Of a stretch of 64,000 nucleotides of DNA, positions 63,868 to 64,000 are shown piece by piece. The translations under genes were made by a program, and so were the position numbers. Each line of letters starts with the position of its first letter. Within the stretch, counting starts at the first letter, position 1. A model generated the notes under the pieces. The model did not search any database and was not told where the DNA came from. It saw only the letters and a program-made list of their open reading frames with translations. Source of the DNA: Kryptolebias marmoratus (Eukaryota; Chordata; Actinopteri; Cyprinodontiformes; Rivulidae); NCBI RefSeq assembly GCF_001649575.2, contig NC_051445.1:5385528-5449527 (forward strand), read 5' to 3'.

Positions 63868-64000
63868 AGGTGCTGGTCATAAAATTAGAATATCATGAAA
63901 AAGTAGATTGATTTCAGTAATTCCATTTAAAAAGTGAAACTTGTATATTATATTCATACATTACATACAAACTCATATATTTCAAATGTTTATTTCGTTT
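63868..64000 (+). repeat. Dispersed vertebrate repeat, cut by window edge
   Basis: acaggtgctggtcataaaat, tagaatatcatgaaaaagta, tttcagtaattccatttaaa and aagtgaaacttgtatattat follow a repeat I recognise from many fish genomes. Sequence is little diverged, so the copy may be young. I am not certain of its class. Confidence 0.6.

Larger units (their letters stand above)
61895..64000. other. Upstream intron, no exon seen
   Basis: Exon 1 enters in phase 2, so this is intron sequence. It holds a retroelement tail at 62,860-62,935, a C/T-rich stretch at 63,405-63,515 and a dispersed repeat at the right edge. No further cadherin exon found. Confidence 0.55.

Overview
This is eukaryotic genomic DNA, almost certainly from a teleost fish. 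It has large AT-rich introns with GT/AG borders, CA/AAAC/AAAT microsatellites, and fish-type dispersed repeats: a tRNA-derived SINE, LINE 3' tails ending in TGAT or CTTG simple repeats, and 'CTGTGGCAGCCATCTTGAAT'-type repeats. There are no bacterial or phage features. The species cannot be named from the sequence.

The window is dominated by one minus-strand gene. I assembled 31 coding exons from position 61,894 down to the stop codon at 4,985. Every splice junction keeps the reading frame, with no premature stop or frameshift. The visible product is 2,474 residues and its N terminus lies beyond the right edge. Domain order is about 13 cadherin repeats (the first partial), a membrane-proximal block, EGF, laminin G, EGF, laminin G, two EGF-like modules, one transmembrane helix, and a cytoplasmic tail with p120-catenin-like and beta-catenin-like binding motifs. 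That is a type III classical cadherin, the neural-cadherin/DN-cadherin-like group that includes chicken Hz-cadherin. Type III cadherins are known from invertebrates and non-mammalian vertebrates and are reported absent from placental mammals. The expected role is calcium-dependent adhesion at neural or epithelial contacts, linked to actin through catenins.

Region by region: 1-1,305 looks like the 3' end of a plus-strand gene (a possible short C-terminal coding tail, 3' UTR, AATAAA at 1,276). It is convergent with the cadherin gene. 1,306-4,984 is the gap between them, including the cadherin 3' UTR, with a G-quadruplex-type tract just past the stop codon. 4,985-9,499 holds the tail, membrane helix and last EGF/LamG exons. 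11,860-18,686 holds the first LamG/EGF and juxta-cadherin exons. 21,720-25,315 holds the last five cadherin repeats, mostly on two large exons. 28,087-39,862 and 48,016-61,894 hold the more N-terminal repeats on many small exons, separated by two introns of about 8 kb. 61,895-64,000 is intron or upstream sequence with no coding exon found.

I see no unprecedented multi-gene system. The most interesting points are the intact type III cadherin itself, its degenerate calcium-linker motifs, the C-rich tract after the stop codon, candidate conserved intronic elements (one with a perfect TAAT-containing inverted repeat), and several transposon remnants, some nested.
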